DNA of 51,863 nt from a bacterium (GCA_030922375.1 JAVEPB010000079.1:1-51863); one strand, 5' to 3'; positions 26,914 through 35,817 are shown, numbered from the stretch's first letter. Translations and numbers: made by a program. Notes: generated from the sequence alone by a model not told the origin.

Positions 26914-29477
26914 TACGCCCCCACCGTTTCTTTCTCGGCGGGCGAGACGCGAACCGTCGCCCCGCCGCGGTTGAGTAGAGCGCCGGGAAAGGCCTCGGGG
27001 GCCTGCGCCACGCCCACCGGAAGAGATTCGTCCACCCGGGCGGGCAGGCGGATCGTCTCGCCGCCCAGCTCTACTGCGACCTCCATGCCCTCGGAGACGC
27101 CCAGCCTTCCGGCATCGGTGGGCGAGAGGCGAAGAGCGGCCCCCGGCTTGCCGGAGAGGTGATGCGCCGACGCGATCAACGCGCCAGAGAGCCAAATCGT
27201 GGGAGCGAGTATCAACTGAAGCCCGTCCACGGGGGCGGACACCAGCGCGTGCTCCACGGCCCGGCAAGCGCCCACCGGCACCCGCCCGAGGCGGGCCCCG
27301 CCCTCCGGCATCCGTCCGAAGGCGGGCGCGTAGTCCTCGGCGAGGAGCCGCACCTCGGCCTGAATCGCGGAGGCGCCCTGGGCCTTCAGGGGGCGCCCCA
27401 TGAGCCGGGCGATCTCGGCGATGACCCGCGAGGCCTCCCGGACCTCCGGGCCGCCCGGCTTCACCGAACGCCTGAGCCGCTGAACGCGCCGCTCCATATT
27501 CGTCACCGTACCCTCCTCCTCGTAGAGCGTCAGCGCGGGGAGCACCACATCGGCGAACTCCAAGCCCGCGCTACGGTGGGAGGCGTGAACCACGACGAAC
27601 TCCGCCCGATCGAGGGCGCGCCGCGCCAGATCGCCGTTGGGGTGCTCCGCGAGCGGGTCACACCCAAAGAGGTAAAGCCCGCGAATTTCTCCCTCGGCGG
27701 CGGCCACGAGGATGTCGTCCGTCCCGAGGCCGGAAGACGCCGGCGCCTCCCTGCCCCACACACCAGCCACGGCCTGGCGGGCGGCGTCACTGGCCGCATC
27801 CCCGCCGCCCGGAAGAAGCACGGGGTGAAGACCCATGTCGAGCGCCCCCTGGAGATTGGGCGCGCCCGAGGCGAAGAGAACCTCGGCGCCCAGCATCAGC
27901 GCGATGTTCACGGCCTCGACCGCCGCCGCCCCGTCCCCGATTCCGGGACCCACGACCACGGCCACGCCGCCCTCCTCCGGGCGGAGCGCCCCGGCCGCCG
28001 CAGCCAGGCCGCCGGCATCGATGCCCGACTCCCGGCACAGAGCGTCCGTGTCGGCCCCCTCAAGCGCTTTTTGGTAGTCACCCGCACCACCACCTCTTGG
28101 AGCGGCACCCGCGTCGAGGAGGGTGCTGGCCAGCGCGGTGAGCGCGCGGGCCTCCTCGCCCGGCAGCGGGTTGAGGTGGTGCATCCGCCCGAGGACGCGC
28201 AGATCGATCCGCCTCGGGTGAAGGCTGACGATGCTGGCCCCGACGCGGTGGGCCTTGCGGGCCTGGAGGGCCAGGATCGGATGCTCCTCGAAAGGATCGC
28301 TGCCCACGAGCAGGATCGCCCTCGCGCCGGCGAGGCCGGTCAGGGAGCCGAAGCCGCCCGCCGCGCCAAGCCCCTTTCGCTGGGCTTCGGTCTGGGCCGC
28401 GTCGCGTGGATGAAGCCGGCAGTCGATATTGTTGGCGCCCAGAACCGACCTGAAAAGCGCACCGAACTGGTAGGCGGCCTCGTTCGTCGAGCGCGCGCCG
28501 CCCAGCCCCGCCAGTGCCGCGCCGCCGCTCTCCGAGCGGATGCCGTCCAGGCGGGAGGCAACCAGCGAGAGCGCCTCGTCCCAGCCGGTGGGGCGAAGCT
28601 CACCCCCTTCGCGGATCATGGGACCGTCGATGCGCTCTGTACTCCCGGCGCCGCTCCAGCCCCACCGGGCCACGTTGCAGATCCAGGTATCGTTCACCTC
28701 CTCGTTCTCCCCGGCGGTGACGCGCATGATCTCATTTTCCCGGTTCCAGACCCGCTGGCTGCAGCCCACGCTGCAGTGGGTGCAGGGTCCCTCGACATCC
28801 TTCATCTCCCAGACCCGGGAGGTGAAGCGGTACTTGTTGTCGGTGAGGGCGCCCACCGGGCAGATATCAATGACGTTGCCCGAGACGATGCTCGTCAGGG
28901 GAAGATCCTGGAAAATCCCCACCTCGGTCCGGTCCCCCCGGCCGGCCCAGCCGAACTCGCCTCCCCCGTCGATCTCGCCGGAGAAGCGGATGCACCGGGT
29001 GCAGTGAACGCACCGGTTCATCTGGGGCTTGATATATGGGCTGATTTCTTTTTCGGGATAGAGGCGGCGCAGCTCGTGCGTCCGGCTGATCGCCTTGCCG
29101 AAGGCCATGGTCTGATCCTGCAGGGGGCACTCGCCTCCCTGATCGCAGACGGGGCAATCCAGTGGATGGTTCTTGAGCAGGAACTCGAAGACGGTCTCCT
29201 GGGCCTCCTTGACGCGGGCGTTCGCCGATTCGACCACCATTCCCTCCCCCGCCTTCATCGCGCAGGAGGGCTGGAGCTTGGGGAGGCCGTTGCCGTTGCC
29301 CAGGTCCACGATCTCCACCAGGCAGGCGCGGCACTGACCCACCACGGAGAGATTTTTGTGGTAGCAAAAGTGGGGGATGTCCACCCCGGCGCGCAACGCG
29401 GCGCCGAGGACGCTCTCGCCCTTTTGCGCCTTCAACTCCCGCCCGTTCAGGGTAAACGTGATTTCAGCGTCAGGCAT
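26913..29477 (-). CDS. nuoG: NADH-quinone oxidoreductase subunit G
   Basis: Largest peripheral subunit, 854 residues. Ligand sets in order: [2Fe-2S] N1b C38, C49, C52, C72; [4Fe-4S] N5 H104, C108, C111, C117; N4 C156, C159, C162, C206; and the extra N7 set C232, C235, C239 and C267 (CxxCxxxC then 27 residues then C). N7 is present only in some bacteria, such as Escherichia and Thermus, so its retention is notable. The molybdopterin-oxidoreductase-like domain follows, without evidence of a bound cofactor. It belongs to the NADH dehydrogenase module. The stop overlaps nuoH. Confidence 0.96.
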   Translation of the reverse strand: MPDAEITFTLNGRELKAQKGESVLGAALRAGVDIPHFCYHKNLSVVGQCRACLVEIVDLGNGNGLPKLQPSCAMKAGEGMVVESANARVKEAQETVFEFLLKNHPLDCPVCDQGGECPLQDQTMAFGKAISRTHELRRLYPEKEISPYIKPQMNRCVHCTRCIRFSGEIDGGGEFGWAGRGDRTEVGIFQDLPLTSIVSGNVIDICPVGALTDNKYRFTSRVWEMKDVEGPCTHCSVGCSQRVWNRENEIMRVTAGENEEVNDTWICNVARWGWSGAGSTERIDGPMIREGGELRPTGWDEALSLVASRLDGIRSESGGAALAGLGGARSTNEAAYQFGALFRSVLGANNIDCRLHPRDAAQTEAQRKGLGAAGGFGSLTGLAGARAILLVGSDPFEEHPILALQARKAHRVGASIVSLHPRRIDLRVLGRMHHLNPLPGEEARALTALASTLLDAGAAPRGGGAGDYQKALEGADTDALCRESGIDAGGLAAAAGALRPEEGGVAVVVGPGIGDGAAAVEAVNIALMLGAEVLFASGAPNLQGALDMGLHPVLLPGGGDAASDAARQAVAGVWGREAPASSGLGTDDILVAAAEGEIRGLYLFGCDPLAEHPNGDLARRALDRAEFVVVHASHRSAGLEFADVVLPALTLYEEEGTVTNMERRVQRLRRSVKPGGPEVREASRVIAEIARLMGRPLKAQGASAIQAEVRLLAEDYAPAFGRMPEGGARLGRVPVGACRAVEHALVSAPVDGLQLILAPTIWLSGALIASAHHLSGKPGAALRLSPTDAGRLGVSEGMEVAVELGGETIRLPARVDESLPVGVAQAPEAFPGALLNRGGATVRVSPAEKETVGA

Positions 29478-29504
29478 CGACTCGCCTCAAAAAAACCGCC
29501 CCGC

Positions 29505-30818
29505 TCAAGCGGGATACGGGCTCCCGAGCGGGCAGCGCCCGCCCTCGATATGCGCCTCGAACTCGCTCCGGAACTTTTTCGCGAACGCGCCGAACATCAT
29601 CGCGCAGGCGTCCGAGAGAACGCAGATGGTGTTTCCTCTCATGTTGACATCGATCGACTCGAGCGTCCCCAAATCGTCGGGGACACCCCGGCCGTTCTCC
29701 AGCCGCGAAAAAATCCCGGCTACCCAGCCCGTCCCCTCCCGGCAGACAGAGCACTGCCCGCAGGATTCTTCCTCAAAGAACAGGGCCAGCCGATGGGCCG
29801 CCTGGACCATGCACGTCGTCTCGTCCATCACGATCACCCCGCCGCTTCCGCCCATGCTCCCGACCCGGGCCAGGGCGTCGAAATCCATCCGGACCTTGTC
29901 CTCGCGGATCTCCTTCGCGGTCAGCACCGGTGCGCTCGCTCCGCCGGGGATCACCGCCTTGAGCGCTTTTCCGCCGCGCATTCCGCCGCAGTGCCCGTCG
30001 ATGATCTCCTCGAGGGTGAGCCCGAGGGGAAGCTCGTAGAGACCGGGCTTTTCCACGTGGCCCGAAACGCAGTACATCCGGGTGCCCGTGTTCTTCTCGT
30101 CGATCCCGATGCCGGCGAACCAATCCGCGCCCCGCTCGATGATGTGCGAAAGGTTCGAGATCGTCTCGACGTTGTTCACCACGGTAGGCCGGCCATAGAG
30201 CCCGACAATCGCCGGGAACGGCGGCTTCAGGCGCGGGTGGCCGCGCTTTCCCTCGAGGGATTCGAGCAGCCCCGTCTCCTCGCCGCAGATATAGGCCCCG
30301 GCGCCCATGTGGGTGTAGATGTCGCAGGAGAACCCGCTGCCCAGGATGTTCTCCCCGATGTAGCCCGCCTCGTAGGCCTCGGCCAGCGCCTTGTTGACCG
30401 ATCGCGCCGGGGCGTCGAACTCGCCCCGGATGAAGATATAGGCCTTCTCGATTCCCACCGCGTAGCAGGCGATGAGGATGCCCTCGATGAGCTGGTGGGG
30501 ATCGCGGAGCATGAGCTCGCGGTCCTTGAAGGTGCCGGGCTCGCCCTCGTCGGCGTTGACCGCGAGGTACTTGGGCCCGTCCATGTCGGGCACGAAGCTC
30601 CACTTGAGCCCGCAGGGGAAGCCCGCGCCGCCGCGCCCGCGAAGGCCGGAGGCCTTGACGATTTCGATGACATCCTTCGGGCCGGTCTGACCGAAAATCT
30701 TGCGGATGGCCCGGTAGCCGCCCGAGGCTTCGTAGCCGCCGATATCCGCCGCCCCGGCGTCGCCGAAGCGGGCCGAGACGATCTTCTCGGTGACCAGTGC
30801 GTCCAGACGCAGATTCAT
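29505..30818 (-). CDS. nuoF: NADH-quinone oxidoreductase subunit F (NADH- and FMN-binding)
   Basis: The 51-kDa subunit that oxidises NADH. 437 residues. GRGGAGFP (61-68) forms the NADH/FMN loop, AVNADEGEPGTFKDR (87-100) binds FMN, and cluster N3 uses C353, C356, C359 and C399 (ESCGQCSVCREGTGW and NTICVLSDACAM). GGGAGAG precedes the ATG. It lies 15 bases after nuoE. Together with nuoE and nuoG it makes this operon's enzyme an NADH-dependent complex I. Confidence 0.97.
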   Translation of the reverse strand: MNLRLDALVTEKIVSARFGDAGAADIGGYEASGGYRAIRKIFGQTGPKDVIEIVKASGLRGRGGAGFPCGLKWSFVPDMDGPKYLAVNADEGEPGTFKDRELMLRDPHQLIEGILIACYAVGIEKAYIFIRGEFDAPARSVNKALAEAYEAGYIGENILGSGFSCDIYTHMGAGAYICGEETGLLESLEGKRGHPRLKPPFPAIVGLYGRPTVVNNVETISNLSHIIERGADWFAGIGIDEKNTGTRMYCVSGHVEKPGLYELPLGLTLEEIIDGHCGGMRGGKALKAVIPGGASAPVLTAKEIREDKVRMDFDALARVGSMGGSGGVIVMDETTCMVQAAHRLALFFEEESCGQCSVCREGTGWVAGIFSRLENGRGVPDDLGTLESIDVNMRGNTICVLSDACAMMFGAFAKKFRSEFEAHIEGGRCPLGSPYPA

Positions 30819-30833
30819 TCGCGCAGTCTCTCC

Positions 30834-31460
30834 CTAGCCTTCCGCTTTTCCAGCCACATTGGCGGTCCCATCGCCGGCCGCCGCCGCCTCGGCAGCGGCA
30901 GCTGGCGGCGGGGCCACCTCGTCCGCGCCGACGGGGGGCACATACTCGCCCTTCTCCAGGGCCGAGATAATCCCGTCGATCATTTCGGGCGTTGCGCACT
31001 CGAAATAATCCACGTTGATCTGAACGCAGGGCCCCCCTCCGCAGGCGCCCAGGCACTCGACCCTCTCGAGGGAGAATTTTCCGTCCGCCCGCGTCTCGCC
31101 CGCCCTGATTCCGAGCCGCTCCTCGATCCGCCTGAGGAGAGCGCCCGAACCCATCAGGTTGCACGAGAGATTGCTGCAAAGCTGGAAATGATACTCCCCG
31201 ATGGGATGGGTCTTGAGCATGCTGTAAAAGCTCACCACCCCCCAGACATCCATCGCCGAGATTTCGAATATACCGGCGACGTGCTGCATCACGGCGCTCG
31301 AGATGTAGCCGTTTTGCTTTTGCGCGAGCTGAAGCGCCGGGATGAGGGCCGAGCGCTTCACCGGGTATTTTTCGACGATCCGGTCGAACTCGGCCCGGAC
31401 CTCGGGCGCGAACTCGAAGCTTTCCTCTTTCCCGGAATGTGGAAACCGCTCTATCGACAA
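30834..31460 (-). CDS. nuoE: NADH-quinone oxidoreductase subunit E
   Basis: The 24-kDa thioredoxin-like subunit with [2Fe-2S] cluster N1a. The ligands are C95 and C100 (CSNLSC) and C136 and C140 (CLGAC), with the usual spacing. The 208 residues exceed the usual 160-170: after the conserved domain comes an Ala/Pro-rich tail of about 35 residues with no recognisable function. Translation appears to start at a TTG (31460) with GGAGCAGG upstream. It lies 26 bases after nuoD. Confidence 0.95.
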   Translation of the reverse strand: MSIERFPHSGKEESFEFAPEVRAEFDRIVEKYPVKRSALIPALQLAQKQNGYISSAVMQHVAGIFEISAMDVWGVVSFYSMLKTHPIGEYHFQLCSNLSCNLMGSGALLRRIEERLGIRAGETRADGKFSLERVECLGACGGGPCVQINVDYFECATPEMIDGIISALEKGEYVPPVGADEVAPPPAAAAEAAAAGDGTANVAGKAEG

Positions 31461-31486
31461 ACCCTGCTCCCCGGGAAACCGGCCGC

Positions 31487-32713
31487 CTAGCGGTCGATCT
31501 CTCCCAAAACGATGTCCACGCTTCCAAGCGCGGCCACCACGTCGCCAAACATCCCGCCCTTCACCATCTCCGCCATCGAAAAGAGATTTGAAAAGCTCGG
31601 GGCGCGGACTTTCACTTTATAAGGGCTGGGGCTTCCGTCGCTGATGATGTAGTAGCCGATTTCCCCGCGCGGGGACTCGATGACCTGATACACCTCGCCG
31701 GCGGGAACCTGGTAGCCCTCGGTGAATATCTTGAAATGATGAATCAGCGCTTCCATGTCGGTGGAGAGCCGCTCCTTGGGCGGGGGGACCACCTTGGGAT
31801 CGTCCGCCATGAGCAGTCCCTCGGGCATCCCCTCGATCGCCTGGATGGCGATTTCGCGCGACTCGCGCATCTCGGCGATGCGCACGAGGTAGCGGTCGTA
31901 GATGTCGCCGGCCTCGCCGAGGGGGACGCCGAAATCGAACTCCTCGTAGGCGAGGTAGGGCTCTTTTTTCCGGATGTCGTAGTCCACTCCACAGGCGCGG
32001 AGGAGCGGCCCCGTCACGCCGTGGGCGAGGGCTTTATCCGCCGAAATCGCGCCGACCCCCCGGGTGCGGCCCCTGAAAATCGGATTGTCCGTGAGGAGTT
32101 CCTCGTAGTCGTCCATCTTGGCGGGAAATTCGTCCAGAAACCTCCGGCAGTCGGCATGGAACGCGGGGTAGGGTTCGCGGGAGACTCCCCCGACGCGGAA
32201 GTAGCTCGTCATCATCCGCACCCCCGCGACCTTTTCGAAAATCTTGAGGAGAGTCTCGCGCTCCCTGAAGCAGTAGAGAAACACCGTCATCGCCCCGAGG
32301 TCGAGGGCGTGGGTACCCAGCCAGACGAGGTGGCTCTGGATCCGCGTCAACTCGGCCAGGAGCACGCGCAGATAGCTACACCGCCGCGTGATTTCCAGGT
32401 CGAGAAGCCGCTCGACCGCGAGGACGAAACCCAGGTTGTTCGACATGGGCGCGAGGTAGTCCATGCGGTCGGTCATGGGGAGTGCCTTATTGTAGGTCCT
32501 CTCCTCCATGGTCTTTTCGATGCCGGTGTGGAGATAGCCGATATCGGGGCGGCAGGCGAGCACCATTTCGCCCTCGAGCTCGAGCCGCACGCGGAGGACG
32601 CCGTGGGTGCTCGGGTGCTGCGGACCCATGTTGAGGGTCATCGTCTCGGTGCGAATGGGGCCGAGAATATCCCGGTGCGGTGCGGCGGCCTGTCCGGCCT
32701 CGGAACTCATCAT
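31487..32713 (-). CDS. nuoD: NADH-quinone oxidoreductase subunit D (nuo-2 copy)
   Basis: 49-kDa subunit, 408 residues, the common length. The quinone-binding loop GPQHPSTHGVLR and the tyrosine in RMDYLAPMSNNLGF are kept. GAMTVFLYCFRERETLLKIFE and SVDIVLGEIDR are also present. CAGGAGCGC precedes the paired ATG. It differs from the nuo-1 copy by a longer insert before the C-terminal 'IESPRGEIGYYIISDG' block. Confidence 0.95.
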   Translation of the reverse strand: MMSSEAGQAAAPHRDILGPIRTETMTLNMGPQHPSTHGVLRVRLELEGEMVLACRPDIGYLHTGIEKTMEERTYNKALPMTDRMDYLAPMSNNLGFVLAVERLLDLEITRRCSYLRVLLAELTRIQSHLVWLGTHALDLGAMTVFLYCFRERETLLKIFEKVAGVRMMTSYFRVGGVSREPYPAFHADCRRFLDEFPAKMDDYEELLTDNPIFRGRTRGVGAISADKALAHGVTGPLLRACGVDYDIRKKEPYLAYEEFDFGVPLGEAGDIYDRYLVRIAEMRESREIAIQAIEGMPEGLLMADDPKVVPPPKERLSTDMEALIHHFKIFTEGYQVPAGEVYQVIESPRGEIGYYIISDGSPSPYKVKVRAPSFSNLFSMAEMVKGGMFGDVVAALGSVDIVLGEIDR

Positions 32714-32748
32714 GCGCTCCTGTCGGGGGCGCCCCGCCTACGGGGCGG

Positions 32749-33309
32749 CTACTCCCTCGCCTCCGGCTTGCCGGCGGGCGTATCCCGGAAGGAAAACGCC
32801 ACCGCCTCGGAGGAAATATCGAAATCTTTTCTGTGGGGATAGCCCTCTAAACCTTCGGGGGTGAGGATCCGTTCGAGTTGCTCGTTTCCGTCAAACACTA
32901 TCCCGAGGAGGTCGTAGGCCTCGCTCTCGTGCGGGGCCGCGCCGGGCCAGACCCCACTTACGCTCGGGAGGCGGGGCTCCAGATCGTCCTCGCAGGGCAC
33001 CTCCAGGCGAATCCGCCGGGCCCGCGCCGGATCGAGGAGTGAATAAGTCGCCTTGAACCGGTAGGGAACCGGAAGCTCGAGGCAGTCCACCCCGGCGACG
33101 AAGCTCAACATCGCGAATCCGTGCTCGTCGCGGAGAAACCTCGCCGCCTCCTCCAGCGAGGCGGGCGCAATCTCGACGGAGAGCTGGCCCCGGTGAAGCC
33201 GGGCGGCCCGCACCCCGCCACCGATCCGGTCCCGGAGCGCCCGAAGAACCTCGTCGCTCTCTCCGGGGCTCTCCTCGCTATCTGTCGTTAACTCGGTCTC
33301 ATCCGGCAC
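32749..33309 (-). CDS. nuoC: NADH-quinone oxidoreductase subunit C (nuo-2 copy)
   Basis: 30-kDa subunit, 186 residues, starting at a GTG (33309) after AGAGGATG. The N-terminus is acidic. FVAGVDCLELPVPYRFKATYSLLDPARARRIRLEVPCEDDLEPRLPSVSGVWPGAAPHESEAYDLLGIVFDGNEQLERILTPE matches the family, but this copy is more divergent than nuo-1 NuoC. A gap of about 150 bases separates it from nuoB, unusual in this otherwise tight operon, and holds a 14-bp palindrome. Confidence 0.9.
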   Translation of the reverse strand: MPDETELTTDSEESPGESDEVLRALRDRIGGGVRAARLHRGQLSVEIAPASLEEAARFLRDEHGFAMLSFVAGVDCLELPVPYRFKATYSLLDPARARRIRLEVPCEDDLEPRLPSVSGVWPGAAPHESEAYDLLGIVFDGNEQLERILTPEGLEGYPHRKDFDISSEAVAFSFRDTPAGKPEARE

Positions 33310-33426
33310 GATTCATCCTCTTACCAAGGCGGTCCCGGAGCGGGCGGCCTGGGGGTGACATCCCATGGATTACCCCGCCGGAGCAAAGCCTTGTGAAATA
33401 AAGTACAAGCATCTACCCCAAAATAT

Positions 33427-33440
33427 CCGCACCGGTGCGG
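33427..33440. repeat. 14-bp perfect palindrome CCGCACCGGTGCGG
   Basis: It lies in the 150-base nuoB-nuoC gap of the long operon, followed by GC-rich imperfect repeats. It may be an RNA-processing hairpin or a protein site; there is no T-run for termination. Confidence 0.4.
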
Positions 33441-33459
33441 CTCCGGACGCTCCGCGCGA

Positions 33460-33957
33460 TCAGGCGGAGGCTGCTCCGGACCTTTCCGGGTAAAGTCCCT
33501 CGGATTCGATTTTCTTCTGAAGCTTGAGAATTCCATCGAGGAGGGTTTCCGGGCGCGGCGGACAGCCGGGCACGTAAATATCCACGGGCACCACCTCGTC
33601 CACCCCCTGGACCAGGGCGTAATTGTTGAAAACCCCTCCGGTCGAAGCGCAGGCGCCCATCGAAATCACCCATTTAGGCTCTGGCATCTGGTCGTAAATC
33701 TGCCTGAGAACCGGGGCCATCTTCCGCGAGACGCGACCCGCCACGATCATCAGGTCCGACTGGCGCGGGGAGGCGCGAAACACCTCGGCCCCGAACCGCG
33801 CGATATCGTACTTGCTCGCCGAGGTGGACATCATCTCGATGGCGCAGCAGGCGAGGCCGAAAAGCGCGGGCCAGAGGCTGTTTCTACGGGCCCACTTGAT
33901 CACATCGGCGGCCCGGCCGAGCACGACCTGGCCCTCGAGCTTTTCTTCTAGTCCCAT
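33460..33957 (-). CDS. nuoB: NADH-quinone oxidoreductase subunit B (nuo-2 copy)
   Basis: Carries cluster N2. 165 residues. The ligands C37, C38 (LACCAIEMM), C103 (GACASTGG) and C132 ([11 protein letters not shown]) are all present. The ATG at 33957 overlaps nuoA by ten bases, the same overlap as in nuo-1. A longer frame reaching 34350 lies inside nuoA and is not used. The short C-terminal tail is Ser/Ala-rich. Confidence 0.95.
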   Translation of the reverse strand: MGLEEKLEGQVVLGRAADVIKWARRNSLWPALFGLACCAIEMMSTSASKYDIARFGAEVFRASPRQSDLMIVAGRVSRKMAPVLRQIYDQMPEPKWVISMGACASTGGVFNNYALVQGVDEVVPVDIYVPGCPPRPETLLDGILKLQKKIESEGLYPERSGAASA

Positions 33958-34304
33958 TCCAGCGCTCCCCGTCTCCACTCGTAAACCAGGCTGGCCACGA
34001 GAAGGAACATGAAGGGCATGATCGCGGCGAGGGCGTAGCCCCCCAGCTCCCGCAACACAACCGCCCAGGGAAAGAGGAAGATGGTCTCGACGTCGAACAC
34101 GATAAAGAGCATCGCCACGAGGAAGAATTTCACCGAAACCCGCCCGCGCGCGCTCGTCTCGGGGACGATTCCGCACTCGTAGGGCGCGTTTTTCTCGGGT
34201 GTGGGGCGTCTTTTGCCGAAAAAGAAGGACATCCCCAGGCTCACGGCGGTGAATCCCACCGCCAAAGCGAGAAGGAGGAATATCGGCAAGTATTCCTGGG
34301 GCAC
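33948..34304 (-). CDS. nuoA: NADH-quinone oxidoreductase subunit A (nuo-2 copy)
   Basis: Three-helix subunit A, 118 residues, starting at GTG (34304) with GAGGT seven bases upstream. [11 protein letters not shown] holds the conserved cysteine loop, followed by [23 protein letters not shown]. It ends [10 protein letters not shown]. First gene of the 14-gene operon; about 65 bases of leader separate it from the predicted transcription start. Confidence 0.94.
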   Translation of the reverse strand: MPQEYLPIFLLLALAVGFTAVSLGMSFFFGKRRPTPEKNAPYECGIVPETSARGRVSVKFFLVAMLFIVFDVETIFLFPWAVVLRELGGYALAAIMPFMFLLVASLVYEWRRGALEWD

Positions 34305-34376
34305 GGCAAGACCTCGATGAGATCGCTTTGTTTTTTTTTAAAACCGCCAATTCGTTCGGAGCTTCACCACCAGGGC

Positions 34377-34405
34377 AATATAAGGAGAGCCGCCGGAGGT
34401 GTCAA
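34377..34405 (-). promoter_or_regulatory. sigma70-type promoter of the 14-gene nuo operon
   Basis: On the minus strand a perfect TTGACA (34405-34400) is followed after exactly 17 bases by TATATT (34382-34377), giving a predicted start near 34370. It faces nuoA of the long operon, about 65 bases upstream of its GTG. It is the best promoter match in the window. Confidence 0.75.
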
Positions 34406-34476
34406 GAAATCAACCCCTCGAAAACCCGCATCGGGCGGCGCCGCCTCACTCGCCCATCTCACCCGGACGGACGGCC

Positions 34477-35145
34477 TTAAATCTTCTTGCGCTTGTCCGC
34501 CAGGGCGCTCTCGATAATTTCGATGTAGCGCGCCGTGCTCCTCGAATGCGGGAGGAGCCTGATCGTTTTCTTGAAGGCGTCGAGGGCGCCCTCGAAATCC
34601 TTGAGGCCGAGATAGTTGAGCCCCATCCCCGAGAAAGCGCCGAAATGATAGGGATTGAGCTCGACCACCTTGATGCAGTCGGCGATCGACTCGCGGTAGC
34701 GCCGGACCATCCACAGCGCCGTCGCCCGCTTGTTCCAGCCCTCGGCGTAGCCGGGCCTTCGCCGGATGATCTCGGAAAAGACATCGACCGCCTCGGCGGG
34801 GTGGCCCCCGTTCATCAGCTCTACGCCCCGGCCCATGATTGCGTCTATCTCCGGGTCGCCCGATCGCATCCAGATTTTCCAGAGGGATTGATACGCCGCC
34901 TCCCGGACCCGGACCTCGGAGTCCGCCAGAAGCGACGCGAGCGAGGGCGTGTCTTTCATCACCCCCGCCCGGCCGAGCGCGAGCGCGGCCTCGTAGCGCT
35001 CGGCGGCGATTTTACTCTTGAGGCGGGAGCGGATTTCTTGCTGTGCGATGGCTGACGTGGCCGAAGCCGCCGTCCAGAACATCGCGGCGGCGAGCGCTGC
35101 GCACAAAAACCGGCCCGCGCCATGGGATGGTGCGCGGCTGGTCAT
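34477..35145 (-). CDS. Exported HEAT/TPR repeat protein
   Basis: 222 residues. The N-terminus is a signal peptide (basic start, hydrophobic core, cleavage likely after ATSAIA). Residues of the mature part, KIAAERYEAALALGRAG and VREAAYQSLWKI, resemble a HEAT-like repeat pair. They are followed by three to four TPR units (PAEAVDVFSEIIRRRPGYAEGWNKRATAL, RESIADCIKVVELNPYHFGAFSGMGLNYLG, GALDAFKKTIRLLP). These are protein-interaction scaffolds, and the partner is unknown. I choose the ATG at 35145 because AAGGAG ends six bases before it and abuts the alternative ATG at 35151. It follows msrA by 25 bases, so it is likely co-transcribed. Confidence 0.82.
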   Translation of the reverse strand: MTSRAPSHGAGRFLCAALAAAMFWTAASATSAIAQQEIRSRLKSKIAAERYEAALALGRAGVMKDTPSLASLLADSEVRVREAAYQSLWKIWMRSGDPEIDAIMGRGVELMNGGHPAEAVDVFSEIIRRRPGYAEGWNKRATALWMVRRYRESIADCIKVVELNPYHFGAFSGMGLNYLGLKDFEGALDAFKKTIRLLPHSRSTARYIEIIESALADKRKKI

Positions 35146-35170
35146 ATTCATCTCCTTGATGGCCCGACCT

Positions 35171-35632
35171 TTAATGGATCACCCTGTTTTTTTCGAAATA
35201 TTGCTGGTGATACTCCTCGGCCCGGTAAAAGGCGGCGGCGGGCGTGATCTCGGTGACGGCGGGGCCCGGGAGCTTGCCCGAGGCCTCGAGGGCTTCCTTC
35301 GATGAGACGGCGGCGGCTTCCTGCGCGGGGGTGTGGAAATATATCGCCGAGCGGTACTGGGTGCCCACGTCCGGGCCCTGGCGGTTCAGCGTCGTCGGGT
35401 CGTGGATTCGCCAGAGCACCTCGAGCAACTCATCGTAGGAGACGGCGGCGGGGTCGAAATCGATCTCGACGACCTCGGCGTGGCCCGTCCGGCCGGAGCA
35501 CACCTCCCGGTAAGTCGGGTTATCGGTGTGCCCGCCCGCGTAGCCCACCGCCGTCGAGGTCACCCCCACCACCTTCCGGAAAGCCGCCTCGACCCCCCAA
35601 AAACACCCCGCCCCGAAAGTCGCTTTTTCCAT
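35171..35632 (-). CDS. msrA: Peptide methionine sulfoxide reductase A
   Basis: It reduces methionine-S-sulfoxide in proteins and free methionine sulfoxide. 153 residues, a minimal single-domain MsrA. The catalytic cysteine is C10 in GAGCFWGVE, and the family signatures [42 protein letters not shown] and EEYHQQYF are present. No C-terminal resolving cysteine is visible; the protein ends at KNRVIH. The mode of regeneration is thus unclear. A GGAG site precedes the ATG. It leads a two-gene operon with the HEAT/TPR gene. Confidence 0.95.
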   Translation of the reverse strand: MEKATFGAGCFWGVEAAFRKVVGVTSTAVGYAGGHTDNPTYREVCSGRTGHAEVVEIDFDPAAVSYDELLEVLWRIHDPTTLNRQGPDVGTQYRSAIYFHTPAQEAAAVSSKEALEASGKLPGPAVTEITPAAAFYRAEEYHQQYFEKNRVIH

Positions 35633-35720
35633 TCCTCCGCTCCCTGAAAACCCGGTATGCCGGGTTAGTAGTTCCCCCCAAAAACCGCCGCCTCAAGCCT
35701 CGAGTCCTCCACCACACAGA

Positions 35721-35749
35721 AGGATAGAACATCCCGCCCGCCAGGCCAA
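35721..35749 (-). promoter_or_regulatory. Candidate promoter of msrA
   Basis: On the minus strand TTGGCC (35749-35744), a 17-base gap and TATCCT (35726-35721). It lies about 90 bases before the msrA start. The match is moderate. Confidence 0.4.
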
Positions 35750-35750
35750 T

Positions 35751-35802
35751 AAAAAAAGACCCGCCCCCCCGGCTGAGGGGCCGGAGGGGCGGGCGGTGGG
35801 TC
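35751..35802 (-). terminator. Rho-independent terminator of the SVSGG-repeat gene
   Basis: On the minus strand a GC-rich hairpin (35802 to 35758, arms GACCC.../...GGGTC with a GCCCCCCC/GGGGCGGGC core) is followed by a T-run at 35757-35751. It lies about 15 bases after the stop codon of the repeat protein. Confidence 0.85.
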
Positions 35803-35817
35803 GATTTCGATGATCGG

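Noticed and set aside
27159..31490. Plus-strand open frame of 1443 codons across nuoE-nuoG
   Set aside because: It is the antisense of nuoG, nuoF and nuoE, whose cluster ligands are all intact. The translation is Arg/His/Gly-rich without any domain.
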